Assembly (NCBI GenBank): GCA_010356995.1
Contig: ML996701.1
Span: 219,974 to 283,973 of the forward strand
Source: Trichodelitschia bisporula
Taxonomy: Eukaryota > Ascomycota > Dothideomycetes > Phaeotrichales > Phaeotrichaceae
Direction of reading: 5' to 3'
Length of the DNA: 64,000 nt
This document shows positions 12,501 through 24,217 of this stretch, in pieces (position 1 is the stretch's first letter; each line of letters starts with the position of its first letter). The translations under genes were made by a program, and so were the position numbers. The notes under the pieces are model-generated. The model did no database searches, was not told the DNA's origin, and saw only the letters and a list, made by a program, of their open reading frames with translations.

Positions 12501-15500
12501 CAATCAGCGGAGGTGGTCCCGTATCTTCACGCGCGCATCACTTGAAAGCTGTTGGCGGCTGTTGGACTGCTTCTAGGCCGCCACCGCCCGCCTACTCACT
12601 ACAATCTATGCAGAGGTAAGCGTCAGCAAAGCGCGAAAGTGAACATTGGAGCAAATGCGTGTGAATGTGCGCGCACGCGCAATTGCAAATAGAGAACTTC
12701 AAACCGTGAGGATAAGCTTGCAGATCAAACTCGATCCGAAAAGCCACATTAGCGTTGCTCGAGATGATGGATGAATGCGGTCATTCGGTTGATGCCGCGC
12801 GGCATAAGAGGCGCGGATGGTCGACTATCCAGTGCGGTGCGCAATGGGCGCCCCGAAGCCTTGGGCGCGATACGGCGATAAACAAACTTTAAGTCATGCT
12901 GAGCATCTGCGAACTCTCATTTCGACATGCAGTCCTTCGGTCCCAACTTTCCCATTCGTGGTATGGCCGTCAGCCCGCCTTCTTCGCGACCGATGCAGGT
13001 GTCGCGCGATCGCCTGTAAAGAGGGCGGTAGCATGGAGCTAACCAGCGCTTCTCTAACCTGAGCTTCAAAGGCACCCGCGCATGCGCGACCCATCCCCCC
13101 CACCCGAAATGTGCCGAAGCGGGCGCCGTATTTTTTGCTTCGCGTAAATTTCCCTCTACCCCACCTCGCTCCGCCTACCCTCATCTCGGGCCATGCCGTT
13201 TCAGACTCAGCCACCTGAAGTTTCAGACAGGCCTTTTCCCGCGTGGGTCACCCTGCCAGTGCGCAAGCCAACGGGCAACGGTCCTGGCGGGCTGGCCCTT
13301 CCCCCCCCGCTTGTGGCATCGCGTCTTTTGTGCGCGGCTGGGATATCCTCCGCAGGAAGAGGCTCCATCTCGTCGTGGTTGCACCGCGTGGGACACACGA
13401 CCGGTGCGTCTACGCCGTGAGGAAAAGCATGGCGGCGACAGCATTAGCATCTCCACAATGCGCAACCGCTAAATGTGGGTCGCTGCTGCGGGCCATGTCA
13501 GATGATAGGATGCAGCCGAGGTGAAGATAGAAGCGAAAAGCGGGACGACGTCACTGCGACAAACATCGGGTACATCTTCTTCGCTTCTGCTCGGCTTACG
13601 AATACTGTGTTGCCGCCAGTAATCGGAGATGCGCGCGTCCAGTGAGTCGTCGGCCGTGTCCGCCCCAAAGGCCGAAGCGGCAGGGGCTGCACGGTGTGAG
13701 CGAAAGCGATCAGGCTGGGCTGCGCCGGTCAAATCACAGCACCGGACGCTGCTTCATGAAGGAACCTCACCGAGAGGATTGGCACCCAAAAGCTGCACCG
13801 AGTATGAGGCCATAACCCGCCACATGAATTCTGGGCCCACAAAGACCTCTCCGCCGTAACGGCCGTTGGCCGCACGTCGATCCGGCAGCTGGACTGCCGT
13901 CACAAAGCGGTCGGCCGGCGACTCGGCTCGCCTCGCGTCGGCGATGTTGGCAGCCAATAGGGGAATTATGCCGCTTCCCTCCACGATCAATCCGCAGACT
14001 GTGCTAGATCGAGTGGGGCAGCTCGTTCGATGCAACATCAACACCGACCAACGTCCACCGATAACGCGGCCTGCGTCGCCGGGGGTCATGCTAGGCCGCC
14101 TGCAAGAGGTGACGCGCGGGGTTGACGTTGACGGCGGCCATTGGCAGTTAGGAAGCCTGGGGCCAAACCATGAGCTTCTATGAATATGCGCGGAGCGCAA
14201 GAGTGCGACGCCCCCAAGCACTCTCCACCTCCATTTTCGGTTTTGCACTTTAATCTTGACTCCCGATCGCAACCTTTTCTGAAGGCCAGACCTGCAAGAG
14301 ACGTTGATCGACGGTTGGGGTTCACGTCCAGCGTATCATCGGCCGCATCATGCCAAAGTTGCCGCACCCTTCGTTAAAGTCCAGCCGCCCGTTCATCAGG
14401 ATCCTCATCAACGGAGACTGATTAATGCACCGCACAAACTATCCGGCCTGAAACATACAGACCGATCTATACGTTCGCACATGATGGCAGCACGCGGCCA
14501 TAACAATATCCACAACGCGCATCGACGAGTTCGTTGTGCTCCTCCTCTTGCAGCCAAAAATAGCGTGTGAGGTTGGAGAACAGCCCTAATGACGCGCCGC
14601 AAGTCGTATGTGATCACGTATACCAGCTTTCGGTTGAATAACGACGCGTAGACGAGCTTCAATAAAGGCGATCCTATAGCCGGTCTGTGCGGCATAGCCG
14701 AGTTACGCACTTTCCGCTTTCGAGGCTCTAAAGCAGCAACACTGTGGCGCGCATTCGCAACCGCAACTTGCTTTGGGCCGCCATGGTGCCCATTCTCGCG
14801 CGTGTTGTACAAGAGTCCCGTCACGGCAGGTTTGGTTCCGCACTGCACGCGTGAGCCGAGGCGACAGTGTCGGACAGCGTCCACAACGGTGCGTTGTCTA
14901 CAACTGTAATTCCGCATGTCGCCTCCATGCATTGAAGATTTCACATCGGCGAGAGTGAGAATTCAGCACGGGACGGATGGCGACATGGTCGAGGCATGCG
15001 AGACTGCGCGCGGTCGTTTCGAGCTGTTATCGTGCCCTTCTTGCCCACCTTCTTTCGTCCTCTTCACTCTCCGCCACTTGCGCCCTTCATCCGTCTCTTT
15101 GCCGTCATGTTGGTCGACGGTTTCGTCCTTGCTATGTACCCTACAGCCTCGCCCCGCAGCCGTTGGAGTTGTGCCCTACCCACCTTGATGTACGGTAGCT
15201 CCGCCGACTTCAACCCTGTCCCACCCCACTTGTGCATCGTCCGCTGCCCAGCAGCCCAAGACTCAGCGGCCAGGAGCGGAGGGCTCCGCCGGTCCGCCCC
15301 CCCAAAGCGGGTCCGCCCCTTGCTCCGAGGTGCCGTGTTTGTAAGTAATCTCGGCGGAAGCACGGACCGTTTTCTTTACGGTGCTGCGCCTTTCGCCCGC
15401 ACGTCCATCCACCGGGGCACGCGTTACGGAGCACAGATCGAGCATTGCTGTTGCGGCCTTTTTTCTTTCGTGGCGCGGCCCCATGCACGGGCACTTTATT

Positions 15501-18500
15501 TCCAGATTTCTGGGTCGTGACGCATCCAATGACAGACCCCGTCGCTTGCCGCTCGCATCTTTGACGGCAGGCAAGTTCAGACGATTACGCACTCGCGCCT
15601 TTTGCGCTCACAATGTGCATTGTTTTGAGCCTTTGGCCCGCGGGTGTTCCAGGCTGAGTCTCGTGTCATGACGTTCGGCGACACCGGGAAAGCCGGAAGA
15701 GAGTGCCGTCGTTCCCGTTTGTCACTCCGTCAAACTGGTCTCTATTTGCGAAACGCTGAGGAAGCCAAACAGAGCACCGAAATGTATATGCGTATGTGCT
15801 GCTGGGAGCTGCCCTTGTCAGCATATGGCCGTCGGTGCTTGAAGATGACAGGGGACACTGTTGGACACTACTCTAGTACCCCTCAGCGCCATCATCGACA
15901 TCGTCTCACGCAGCTAAGCGGCCTGTAGACTTGGCCTTCTAGAATTTCGCTCGTAGCAAGCCCGTGCGGCCGTTCCTTGAAGCGCGTTGTGGTGAACTTG
16001 TGGCACTGGCCTGCAATCAGAAGCTGCGGGTTGCGGGGGAAGCCCGCCCTCAAGACCATGCTTCCCGAGGTTCCTTGTAAAGTGGCGCGCGCCTCGAGTC
16101 TCATCGTCCATTGCTCCTCATCTACGCGCAAGACCGCATCTGGATGCCGGTATAAACTGCCAAAGAAACGAACCGCTGACCGGAGATGAACTAGTTTTGC
16201 GGCAGGTGAAAAACCTAATCTGTGTTCATGTGGGTGAAGGGAACGTGTGCCTCACGAGTCGCCATTTGACCGGCCATATCGCGATCCGGGGTGGTCCGAC
16301 AGTTCCTATTCTCCATCATCCGGGTGATATTGTTTTCGCGCCCGTCAGCTCCACAGTAACGCGAAATCGCGCCGATCGCGCTTGCAGGTCTTAAAGGTTA
16401 GGCTGTTTGGTCATCAAGGACCGCGGTCGCTACCGTAGATGCCAAAATGTACAGGGAACAGGCGCCCATGGTTAGTGGCTGTTGTGAGCGGTTCGCGAAT
16501 CGTAAGTCCATCCACCATATCGGTGTACAATTCATCGTTCTTCCCCTCCTTTGGCGAACGGAATGATCAAAGTGTTGCCTTCAAGCGCGCGTAACCGAGG
16601 TGTCTATCTGATGACAAACCGTTCTCTGCTCGCTCCTCTGCCTGGTGAAGCTAATCCTCCGTCCAGCGTTGAGTCAAGAGGGGACTAGCTTGGCAACGGT
16701 GCATAAGCTGGCAAGCTTGCTTCACGTTCTCACCATGCCTGCGAGTGGCGGGGAATGGGGAGTCATATTGGCAGCTGCTGAGGGTGCTGGGGGAGAGACG
16801 TCGGGTGTGGTTCGTGCGTCTGCGTTGCGTCCTGCAGGCCGCTTGCCGGCTGCAGCTGCGAGTTTGCGAGCCTGCGAAGAGTTGAGCCGACCTTGTCGTC
16901 CCGCGCCCTGCCACTGCTATCCCAGTCTTTCATCGTTGATTGGATTCCCAGTCGCTGTCGGTTCGACCTCTTCGGCGGCCTTGAGCTGCGGGCCCGGGGG
17001 AGGCCGGAAGGAGGAGGTGAGGGATGTTGTATGAGTGGACGAGTGGGGATAGGGTGGATTATGGTAGGATGGGGATGAAGTTTGGGTTTAGGGTGTGGGG
17101 GAGGGAAGGGAAGATGGTTGCCAGAGAGGAGGGGGCTGGCGGGCACTGCGGGCAGGCGGGGGGAGGGCCTGCTTCCCGCTTTTTTGACAGGCGGCGGCCA
17201 TGGCATCGTCGTCACAGCCGATAACCGCACCCTGACCCAAGTAACCGCTGAGATTTGGAAAAAGGAACTTCGCTGCACTGCAAATATTGGCTGAGGAAAA
17301 AGTCTCCGACAGGTTCCTCAAGCCCTTGACCTTGTCACTCACACCCCAGGTGCCCAGCAAACATGCTCAGACGTCGTTCCCCGCAGGAACCACATCTCTA
17401 CATCCCATAGTACGCAAGTAGGCGTCTTCTCCAAAGCTGTGAAGATGCGCAAACATACGAGTATAGAAATACTAGGACAAAAAGGTGTGGCAAAGACAAT
17501 CATGCACCACAGCTGAGCGCTCCGCTCTACCGTATGAATTCTGTTGAATGTCGGCTCAAAAGCCCGTAAGCTCGCAGGTCCATCAACAGCCTTGGGTTTG
17601 CATCTCAATGTCATGCAACTCGCTGTACGACATCGCGGCTGGCCTCGACGCCCACCACCGCATCTGCCCATGCGTCCTCGCGAAAGCTGAATGGCGCATG
17701 AATGTTGAGGAGCCGAGCTTCTAAGGCTGTGTTGCATACTATGCAACCAATCACTCCGTCGAAGCCTGCAGTTGACTTCATCGTCGCCATCGTCCAATAG
17801 CCATCAATTATGTCCATCCAGGTCCTCGGTCTCCTTTCCTGGGCCTGCGCCATCCTTCGTACCTTCCTCAGTTGTGCTCTCAATATTGCTCCCATGCCTC
17901 GATCCCTCAAATTGCGGAGGTCGAGTCGGCTTGGTAGATGACTATACGGCCTTCCAAGTGGGAAGAACAGCACCGCTGATATGCAACAAAGTTGCCCCGA
18001 ATAAATATATGACTGAGATTGACACGTCGAGGTGGGCCGAAGTTATTCTCGTGTGGCCACTGGGTGAACCGGCCTGGTCTGGCGCTGTCTGCTGTGCTAT
18101 CGGTGTCGTGGCTCTCATGCGCATACATTTCTGTCTGGAAGCACTCTGGAAGCACGCTGTTTTTGTTGAAGAGTTCCTGCAACCTTGATTACAAACCTGA
18201 CGTCTCCAAAAGTCCCATAGCCTACACTCGCGAGGGTAAACTTGGTGCTTCTATGGCCAACTCGGCATCTGGGATCGAAAAATATCTAGCATAGCCCGAA
18301 CCCTAATGCAGCTTCGCTTGGGCCTTCGATTCAAAATATCTGTACGCATTCATATTGAACAGAAGACTTGTTTGATGTGATACTACGTGTACAACAAACA
18401 TCGAACATCGAAACCACCAGCAAATCCTGCGAGCGATAAATTCGAACGCTGGGACATTGAGCACCTGCTAAAAGCCCCAACTCCGTGGTACACGCTCATA

Positions 18501-18709
18501 CAGAGGTGAAGATAACAGCTGAAGCAGAACATCAGAAGCCGCGGCACGCAACACGCCAGGCTACCGGAAAAACGGATATCGTACAACCAATGCCAAAAGC
18601 TGCCGTGACGTCGTAAAGACCGTAGAAAAGGAGCGAACATGACCTGCCAAAATAACCCGCTCCATAAGGATTACATCCCATTCATCGTCATTCCAGTTTC
18701 CATCAACCC
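9591..18709. other. Gene-free 9.1-kb region upstream of the DUF8032 gene
   Basis: No frame here shows coding character in either direction: the open stretches are short, mutually overlapping, lack family motifs, and do not join across splice signals. It is not AT-rich and CpG/TpG look unremarkable by eye, so it does not resemble RIP-mutated transposon remains. It contains a (CT)9 repeat at 10433-10450 and several purine-rich tracts. It spans from the DUF8032 start codon to the stop codon of the next minus-strand gene, so all of it is potentially upstream control sequence of the DUF8032 gene. Long upstream regions are known for fungal morphogenesis regulators; that link is inference. Non-coding RNAs cannot be excluded. 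Confidence 0.5.
10433..10450. repeat. (CT)9 dinucleotide repeat
   Basis: A simple CT repeat about 0.85 kb upstream of the DUF8032 start codon. CT-rich tracts are common in fungal promoters near transcription starts, but its distance from the ATG leaves its role open. Confidence 0.85.
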
Positions 18710-21700
18710 TCACAACTCATCCTTCAGTCTCGCCGACGCCGAGCCGGCAGCGGCCTTTGCCTTGCTCAGCTGAGCTTCTGCAACTCCTGTTGAGCTTGGA
18801 GTAAGGCCAGCAAGCCGTGCCCTCGCGTTCTCCATAACAGCAGCGACACGGCTTGACACGCTCTCCGCTGCACCCTGCTCCGGACCGTAGATGATGGAAC
18901 TGACATGGGAGCTGGCAGATGCGTACTGATCGGCCACACCAGATCCCGCCCTCTCGTACTGGTCCTTCACGGCGCCATTGGCCGCGGACAGGCCGTCATT
19001 CGCAGCAGAGTACGCAGCAGAGTATGCGCTGGCGACACTACTTCCCGCAGCCTCAGCAACTCCAGTAGACGTCCCGTAGATAGCAGCCGATACCGCGCTC
19101 TGCGCGCTCGAAGCGATCTCATCGAACCTCGACTGCGCCGAATCAAGGTAGCCCGGCTCCTCCCCATAGACGGCCTTGCTCGCCGCTGCTTGAGCAGACG
19201 AATATGCCCCGGCGGCAGCAGATGTGGCTTCTTCAACATAACCCTTTTGGGTGCCGTAAATCTGCGCGCTGGCTTCGTCGATCACCGCATTGACTCGGTC
19301 GCTCACACCCTGGAGGATGTCATCCAAAGCCGGAGGCGGCGTAAAGACTGAGGTGATCACGGAGGATGCGGACCCATAGGCTTCACTGGCGTAAGAAGAT
19401 GCGGACGACGCCAGCGCAGGAGCCCCCGTCGCGTACGCTGAGTTGAGTCGGCTCATGACGCTCTCCGTGAAGGCAGGTTCGCGGCCCACAACAAGATCGG
19501 AAACAAGCGCTTGGACGGCAGCGTATTGCTCCGCCGCCGCAGCAGTTGCCTGTGCAGCATAGTCACCAGCTTGGCTCCAGATGGACTCCGTGAATGGTGT
19601 CGGCGTGCCATAGATCTGTTCACTGGCCTTCGATAAGAACGCTTCGTAGTTGCCGGCTATCTTTGAGGCCTGAGCTTCGGTCCAAGGAACCTCCGTACCG
19701 AAGAGACTAGCACTGGCTACAGAGGCAAGGTACTCGGCGTGGCCAGTAGGTGTACCGTAAATTGCAACACTCGCACTTGCTGAAGCTGACTGGAAGGCAG
19801 AGGAGGCTGCGACCACAGCAGCGGCATACGAGGCGGACGCGGATTCGAGAACGGACTGCGCTGGCGACTTGCTGGTCTTGCCTGCAACCGAACTAGCGGA
19901 GCTGAGGATACCGTCAAGGTTGCTGGATGCTGCTAACACAGCCGAACTGTACCGGCCCTGGGCAGCCGACAAGAGCGATACATAAGCGGGCTTGGGGGTT
20001 CCATATACGGCGATACTTGCGCTCGTGGACGCTGCGGACAGCGCGTCTTGTGCTGCCGCGAGTGCCGATGAATACTGTGAGGATGCAGCATCGAGTACAC
20101 TTTGAGCAGGTGATTTACTCGTCTTCCCAGCAGCAGAACTCGCCACGTTCAGCACCGAGTTAAGCTTTTCTTGCGCAGCCACGGACGCAGCGGTATACCT
20201 AGACTGCGCGGCTGACGCCAGGGTCTGGTAAGCTGGCGGTGTGGTGCCGAACACAGTCTTGGACGCTTCCTGAGCCCATCTCTGATATGCTGGAGCTGAG
20301 GTCCCATACACAGCTACCGAAGCAGCTTCCAAGAACTTGTCATAGCGGTCGTGTGCCATCCCAATGCCTTCATAGTACCGGCGCTGGACTTCAGACATGT
20401 ACTTCTGGTGAGAAGGGGTAGGTTCGGCCGAGATTGCAGCTCTGGCACGCGAGTATTGAGCCGAAGCTTGGCTTAGCCCTTCTTGAAGGCGAGACGAGGC
20501 CACAGACGAAGCAGACTCCATGACTCCTTGTGTGGGGCGGGACAGGAACCCAGTGATGGACGCCAACGCTGAGTGGAGCTGCCCGCTAGCCACCCGGAGC
20601 TGAGAAGAATAGGCTTCGTCGATCGATGACAGTGTCTTCTCGTATGCAGGCTTCGGACTGCCGGAAACTGCCACAGACGCGGCACTCGCTGCTGCCGAGT
20701 ATTGCTCTTTTGCTGCTTGCACAGCCTCCTCATACTTCGAGGAAGCTTGGGCAGTGAGCGATTGCAAGTACGGAGTCGGCGTCCCGTATATCGCATAGGA
20801 AGCCCTATTTATGATTAGCAAAGTTCCAGTGTCCGAAAGAGTGGACTTACGCGGTATACGCTTGGGAGTACTTCTCGGCAGCAACGCTGGTGGCGCTCTC
20901 AACGGCACCAGTGCTGGTGCCATACAGGACACTGGAGGCAGCTAACATAGCGCTTGCATATTGGGCACTCCCCCAAGACGCAACTGATTCACCAGTTCCT
21001 GTGGTGGGGGTGGAATCACGGAGCTTAGAGATAAGGCTGTTCAACTGATCCGCGTAAGAATCGTCTTCATCCACAAAGTCATCATCCAGAATGATCTCCC
21101 GTGGAGCTACCTCAGCTGCCATTGCACCGCCCCACACCTTCTTGGGCGTAGGTGCGCTTGCATTTGGGACCTCATCCGAGAGGTCGACCGCATCCTCTGC
21201 GACCGGGCCAGGCGTTCCAATGATGGCGGACACTATCTGTTCCGTTTTCTTTTTCGCTGCGGACAGGACTGAGTTTGCGCCTCTGCTGGCTGAGCTGGAC
21301 TTGCCGAGGACGGTTTGAGAAAGGTCTTCCGTGATGTCGCTCGCAGCCGACGCAGCGTAGGCCAGTTGGTGAGCAACACCCTGCGACGCGTCAACAGCTG
21401 GCTTCGCCTCGCCTTCAAATATCTCTTTCGCGCTGTCGATGGCCGCCCGGGACGCCCGCGCCACCTTGGCCGGAATCGTTTTCGTATCGAAGTCGTGTGA
21501 GGAGTCTCCTGCATCAAGTTTCCACTTCGCAACGTCCTTTAGTCGCGCAAGTTCCTTGGCAGTCTGCTCAGCGACGTCCATCGCTTTGTCGAGCACCTCG
21601 TCACCCGCCTGTGAAGCCGTGAGCAGGCCGTCATGGTTCAGTGCTGCTGCGCCCACTCCCTCCCGCCACTTTTCAAAAGTACCCTTGAGTTCGCTGTACT

Positions 21701-23282
21701 TAGACCAGTCTTTGTACGTGACCCCCTCCATGGACGCCCACCGCATGCCGATATCCTGAAGCCCGAGATCCCGAATATTGTCAATGACGCTTAGGGTGGA
21801 CTCTAGAGCGGTCTTGATGAGCGCGAGCGTCTCCTGGTCGTACTTCTGCTTCCAGGTGCGGACTGCTTGAGCCTGTTCCTTGACAGCTGCACCGGATGCT
21901 CGGATATCTGCAACGAGGCCCGCATAAGCCTCCTCGATGTCCTCGGGACTAGCCGTTTCTGGGAGCCTTTCGACGGCCTTACGGATCTTCGGCTTCAGCG
22001 CCTCAAGTTCGGACTTGGACGTTTCTTCCAGGCGAACCACCATGGCATTTCCAACCCCATGGGCCTGGTTTCCAATCTGTCGAGTAGTGATTTCCTTGAC
22101 CCGCTCGTTCAGGTCTTCAGTGCCCTTCTCGGCGGCCCTGGCAAACCGGTCATGCCATGTCTTGAGGTCGGTGGCAAGCTTCTCACGAGGGTCGATGTTG
22201 CCGTCGGAGTTTTTGCTCGCGGCGCTTGCCAATTTCTTCGGCGTTCCCGATGGCTTCAATCCCGTGGACGACAAGGTAACGGCGCTAGAAGGACTAGCTG
22301 TATGAGACAATACCATCTTCTCGGAACTATACTCGGTTAACGGGCCAGTTCGTGCCGGTAGGTGCGATGCTTACGAGTTGAGAGAGTCAATTTCTGCCTC
22401 AAGCTTCTTTGTGTCCTTGTACCGACCCAACCTCTCACTGATCCTCATCAACTGAGGCTCCACATTCTCACCGTATAGGATGACAAGTTGTGGCCATATT
22501 CTCCGGTTTAGGAAGGACAGCGCCGAAGTTTCGACTTTGCGGACGTATGGCAACACCGCGTGTGCCGTGATGTGATGTCCATGGGCGTAGATAGCCTGAA
22601 GATATGGAAGGGTTCGGTGGTAGAGGGGGACCAGAGTGGTATCAAAGATCTCGAGAGCCTCGTCCTTTGCTCTGTTCAGATGCGGGACCGTCACCGCCGT
22701 CACCTTGTCGACATGCGGTGCCAGAGTTCTACCATAAGCCTCCTGAACCGCCCTCTCGCTCGCCTCGATTTGGGGCTGAATGGCCGCTGACCAGGTCTTT
22801 CCCGCCTGCTTTTGAATGCTCTGGACGTGCGCGGCAGCGTAGGCTTGGTAGTTTCGCTTGGTGAAGGACGCGACGGGATCGTACAGTTGCTCATTGAGCC
22901 GGTCGATATAAGGGTCAGTCAAATCCACATATGGCTTGAGATAGTGATTGTAATGCGGTGACACATGCGGGGCAATGTGCGACTTTATCCTCAAGTACGG
23001 CTTGCACACGTTGGGCGATTCATCTGTGATGTTGGACAGGGACGAAGGGCAGCGAAAGGTGGCCGTCAGGACGCAGTACCACAGTAGCAGTCTGGTAGAA
23101 AATCATTCGTCAACATGGCAACATCAAAGTTTGGCGAGGGTCACAGACCTAGCAAACGTGCTGAGGAAGGACGCCAATACGCTTTTCTTTGGCGTCCGTG
23201 TCTTGGATCTCGGGACGAGACTCTGAGGTTGACCTGCGGGCATGCTGGCTTTAGCCACAGCACTGTTGGCTTGACCGTTCAT
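18710..23282 (-). CDS. Large Ala/Ser-rich YGT-repeat protein with C-terminal KDEL
   Basis: Exons: 23149-23282, 22375-23091, 20851-22326 and 18710-20804, giving 1473 residues with consistent phases; introns are 57, 48 and 46 bp. Exon 1 ends in a basic stretch (KTRTPKKS), and the splice creates a hydrophobic segment of about 20 residues (FLSTFARLLLWYCVL) that looks like a signal sequence or signal anchor. The middle is charged and predicted helical. The second half is Ala/Ser-rich with about ten copies of a [YF]-G-T-x-x-[PG] motif every 30-60 residues, two variants (YGEEPG, YGPEQG) and two identical GKTSKSPAQSVL blocks. The last four residues are KDEL, an ER-retrieval signal if the body is luminal. 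Similar fungal proteins are sometimes auto-labelled 'hoxa13', but no homeodomain is visible. I chose the ATG at 23282 (A at -3) over an in-frame one at 23393. The biochemical function is unknown. Confidence 0.85.
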
Positions 23283-24217
23283 GATCGTGGAGCTGTAGCT
23301 GTTAGTACGTTTCGGAAACTCCAGCGGCGGCCATAGAGCTCGCGACGGTTCTGAAGCGGAGGGAGAGCTCTGCGTATGCCACGAGAAAAACATGGGTGGA
23401 GAAGCAAAGTACCCAGGGGCTGATAACGGAGTTTGTTATCAAAAAGAGGACTCCACACACATCGGTGACGTGTTGAAGTCTATATGAAGATGTGTGGGAG
23501 TGATGGGGGAGTAGATCGACGGGGGGGAAAGTACTGCGGGTGATGGTAGAGGTCGTGAAGCACGGCCGCAAGATTTCCTGGCTTGTGGAGGATGTGTGGA
23601 GCATCTGCCAGCTGACGTCAACGCACACCTTTGGCAGGCTTTCTGGGGGGCAGGACGAGGCGCGTCGCCACACAAAATAACCCGTGCGCGACAGGCGCAG
23701 ATGGAGCTCTCTGCAACAAACACACGCTGCTTGGTTCTGCTATGTCTTTACAGAAGGTAGGATCACATAGATAAGTCAATAGACGACCGGCAAGTAAATA
23801 TTTAAGGGGTAATCACATCATTCCTTTCCACGCGGTGAATAAGGTCTCGTTGATGATCACGTGATATATCGATGAAAGGCAACGTGCGGATCGCGGCCGT
23901 TGGCACGACCGCACCATCTCCGCAACTTCTCAGCAACTTCTCCTCAACTCCATTCCCTTGCAACTTCGCCACCCCATCGTTGCCTTTGAGTTTTGACGTC
24001 GCTACATTGCCGCAAACCCTTCACATTCACTAAGCGTTATCATCGAGCCTCGCCGTGTCGAACTTGCCACCCCCACATCGCATGCCTTACCCCTCAGCCT
24101 CCGCATTCATGATCCGATAGCGACCTTTACGAGCGACTCCCAGGTTGCCTATCCGAAACGAAGCGACATCTTCTTCCACCTCCTCGTTCTTGTTATCTCC
24201 CCACTGGCGCCGACGAG
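23283..24217. promoter_or_regulatory. Divergent promoter region, YGT-repeat protein / Doa10
   Basis: About 0.9 kb between two genes transcribed away from each other, so it should hold both promoters. The part next to the Doa10 start (about 23930-24200) is C/T-rich, as in fungal 5' leaders. No canonical TATA box stands out and I see no gene inside. Confidence 0.5.

Noticed and set aside
12122-12619. 165-codon open frame on the plus strand
   Set aside because: Its composition (His/Pro/Ala/Ser with scattered Cys) is like random GC-rich sequence, it has no motif and no splice partner, and other frames over it are equally open.
13754-14944. Two minus-strand open frames of 172 and 178 codons
   Set aside because: They show no family resemblance, no hydrophobic or charged domain pattern, and sit in a stretch where all frames are moderately open by chance.
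17339-17973. Possible minus-strand two-exon gene
   Set aside because: Overlapping frames contain plausible-looking words but no consistent donor/acceptor pair joins them and no motif is recognisable.
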